Position numbers and translations under genes: made by a program. A stretch of DNA of 64,000 bases from the NCBI RefSeq assembly GCF_963669205.1, contig NZ_OY769915.1, positions 5,120,001-5,184,000 of the forward strand, given 5' to 3'. Origin of the DNA: an uncultured Roseibium sp. GTDB lineage: Bacteria > Pseudomonadota > Alphaproteobacteria > Rhizobiales > Stappiaceae. Positions 61,516 to 64,000 of the stretch are shown here, piece after piece (within the stretch, counting starts at the first letter, position 1; the number at the start of each line of letters is the position of its first letter). The notes under the pieces were generated by a model, which had not been told where the DNA came from, did no database searches, and saw nothing but the letters and a program-made list of their open reading frames with translations.

Positions 61516-62346
61516 ATGGCACGTGCTGTAACCACCCGCCGGAAGACGATAAACACGGTCGCCGCATGGGCAATCGGTTTGCTGATCTTCTTCCCGATCC
61601 TCTGGACCATTCTGACAAGCTTCAAGACCGAGGCCCAGGCGATCAACGACCCGCCCCTGTTCCTGTTCTTTGACTGGACACTGGAAAACTACGCGGTCGT
61701 TCAGGAGCGATCCGACTACATGCGGTTCCTTTGGAACTCTGTGATCATCGCCGGCGGATCCACGATCCTCGGCCTCATCATTGCCGTTCCCGCCGCCTGG
61801 TCCATGGCCTTCGTGCCCTCCAAGCGCACCAAGGACATCCTGATGTGGATGCTGTCCACGAAGATGCTGCCGGCAGTCGGCGTGCTCTATCCGATTTACC
61901 TGCTCTTCATCGAGCTGGGTCTTCTGGATACCCGCATCGGCCTGACGATCGTGCTCATGCTGATCAATCTGCCGATCATTGTCTGGATGCTCTACACCTA
62001 CTTCAAGGAGATCCCCGGCGAGATCCTCGAAGCGGCCCGCATGGACGGCGCAACGCTGAAGGAAGAGATCCTCTACATCCTGACGCCGATGGCCATTCCC
62101 GGCATCGCCTCCACGCTGCTGCTCAACGTCATCCTGGCTTGGAACGAAGCCTTCTGGACGTTGAACCTCACTGCAGCGAAGGCAGCACCGCTCACGGCCT
62201 TCATCGCGAGCTACTCCAGTCCGGAAGGCCTGTTCTACGCAAAACTGAGCGCCGCCTCGACAATGGCGATCGCCCCCATCCTCATCCTTGGTTGGTTCAG
62301 CCAGAAACAACTTGTACGCGGCCTGACATTCGGCGCGGTCAAATAG
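61516..62346 (+). CDS. smoG: Polyol ABC importer permease
   Basis: A 276-residue MalG-type permease with about six hydrophobic helices and an EAA loop (EAARMDGATLKEEILYILTP). GLLIFFPILWTILTSFKTE, the N-terminal signature of this family, is visible. GAGGAGGGAA precedes the ATG. It is followed by the ATPase gene after 11 bases. Confidence 0.9.
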   Translation: MARAVTTRRKTINTVAAWAIGLLIFFPILWTILTSFKTEAQAINDPPLFLFFDWTLENYAVVQERSDYMRFLWNSVIIAGGSTILGLIIAVPAAWSMAFVPSKRTKDILMWMLSTKMLPAVGVLYPIYLLFIELGLLDTRIGLTIVLMLINLPIIVWMLYTYFKEIPGEILEAARMDGATLKEEILYILTPMAIPGIASTLLLNVILAWNEAFWTLNLTAAKAAPLTAFIASYSSPEGLFYAKLSAASTMAIAPILILGWFSQKQLVRGLTFGAVK

Positions 62347-62357
62347 GAGTTCCCGAC

Positions 62358-63361
<1,004 letters not shown>

Positions 63362-63362
<1 letters not shown>

Positions 63363-64000
63363 TGCGCCTTGAAGGCAGATCGGCCCTGATCACCGGTGCC
63401 GCCCGCGGCATCGGCAAGGCCTTCGCGGAGCGCTATGTCCGCGAAGGCGCAACGGTCGCGATCGGTGACATCGACATGGACCGGGCACACGAAAGCGCCG
63501 CTGAAATCGGTCCTGCCGCCTATGCCGTCTACCTCGATGTCACGGACCAGGAGTCCATTGACAAGGCGATTGACGCTGTCGAGGAGAAAACGGGCGGCCT
63601 CGATATTCTCGTCAACAATGCCGCCCTGTTCGATCTTGCCCCCATCGTCGAGATCACGCGAGACAGCTACAACCGCCTGTTTGACATCAACGTCGCCGGC
63701 ACGCTTTTCACGATGCAGGCGGCGGCAAGATCGATGATCCGGCGCGGCAAGGGCGGCAAGATCATCAACATGGCAAGCCAGGCCGGACGCAGGGGAGAGC
63801 CCCTTGTCGGTGTCTACTGCGCAACCAAGGCCGCTGTTATCAGCCTGACCCAATCGGCGGGCCTGAACCTGATCAGCCACGGCATCAACGTCAACGCCAT
63901 CGCCCCGGGTGTCGTCGACGGGGAACACTGGGACGGTGTCGACGCCCTCTTTGCGAAACACGAAGGTCTCGCGCCCGGCGAGAAAAAGGCCGCCGTCGGC
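63362..64000 (+). CDS. smoS: Sorbitol dehydrogenase, short-chain type (cut by the window end)
   Basis: The first 213 residues of a short-chain dehydrogenase of usually about 256 residues. TGAARGIG is the cofactor loop, NNAALFD follows, the catalytic Ser is in NMASQAGR and the Y-xxx-K in YCATKAAV. The segment VDGEHWDGVDALFAKHEG is typical of SmoS, which oxidises D-sorbitol to D-fructose (also galactitol and iditol). It starts in the smoK stop and is the first catabolic enzyme of the operon; the rest of the pathway lies beyond the window. Confidence 0.9.

Noticed and set aside
60742..62310. 522-codon open frame on the minus strand across the permease genes
   Set aside because: Gln/Glu/His-rich shadow of smoF and smoG in a GC-rich genome; no start signal.

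Overview
The window is a GC-rich, gene-dense chromosomal segment of an alphaproteobacterium. The gene content suggests a metabolically versatile marine or host-associated heterotroph of the Stappiaceae/Rhodobacteraceae kind: several ABC importers for sugars, polyols and aromatics, inositol and sorbitol catabolism, a CoA-dependent 2-aminobenzoate route, a DUF1523 protein and TfuA. This placement is inference, since no rRNA or marker gene is present. No tRNA, rRNA, IS element, prophage or CRISPR array was seen.

Layout. 1-8 kb: a small membrane protein, a secreted protein, a YHS-domain periplasmic protein, an OmpR-type two-component pair, a periplasmic cupin and a secreted amidohydrolase. 8.2-15.7 kb: a tight cluster of a class III cyclase-like/AAA/TPR regulator, a YcaO enzyme, TfuA, a gluzincin metallopeptidase and two orphan small proteins, ending at a perfect 15-bp hairpin. 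15.8-19.4 kb: lysine catabolism (saccharopine dehydrogenase, aminoadipate-semialdehyde dehydrogenase) divergent from a LysR regulator. 19.5-32.3 kb: a long co-oriented block for CoA-linked 2-aminobenzoate (anthranilate) or salicylate-type degradation, with ring monooxygenase/reductase fusion, SDR, MarR, enoyl-CoA hydratase, acyl-CoA dehydrogenase, cupin, aryl-CoA ligase, a complete branched-chain-amino-acid-type ABC importer and a RidA protein. 32.3-44.3 kb: myo-inositol catabolism (aldolase, iolB, iolC, iolD, two Gfo/Idh dehydrogenases, a frameshifted iolE), a LacI regulator and a sugar ABC importer; two matching 18-bp palindromes mark likely operators. 44.4-50.8 kb: a 7TMR-DISM histidine kinase divergent from a LuxR-type response regulator, an SH3 protein, a Pro/Ala-rich secreted protein and a von Willebrand A protein. 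51.3-57.5 kb: a five-gene module of unknown function built around an AAA+ ATPase. 58.1-64 kb: a LacI regulator and the sorbitol/mannitol smo transport operon, running off the end inside smoS.

The catabolic blocks follow one plan: regulator, importer and enzymes together, genes overlapping by ATGA/GTGA/TGATG, and an RNA hairpin just after each solute-binding-protein gene. The two parts that do not read as standard catabolism, and are the best candidates for new biology, are the YcaO-TfuA-peptidase cluster (8.3-15.7 kb) and the AAA+ / coiled-coil / poly-Asp / DUF1523 module (51.3-57.5 kb).
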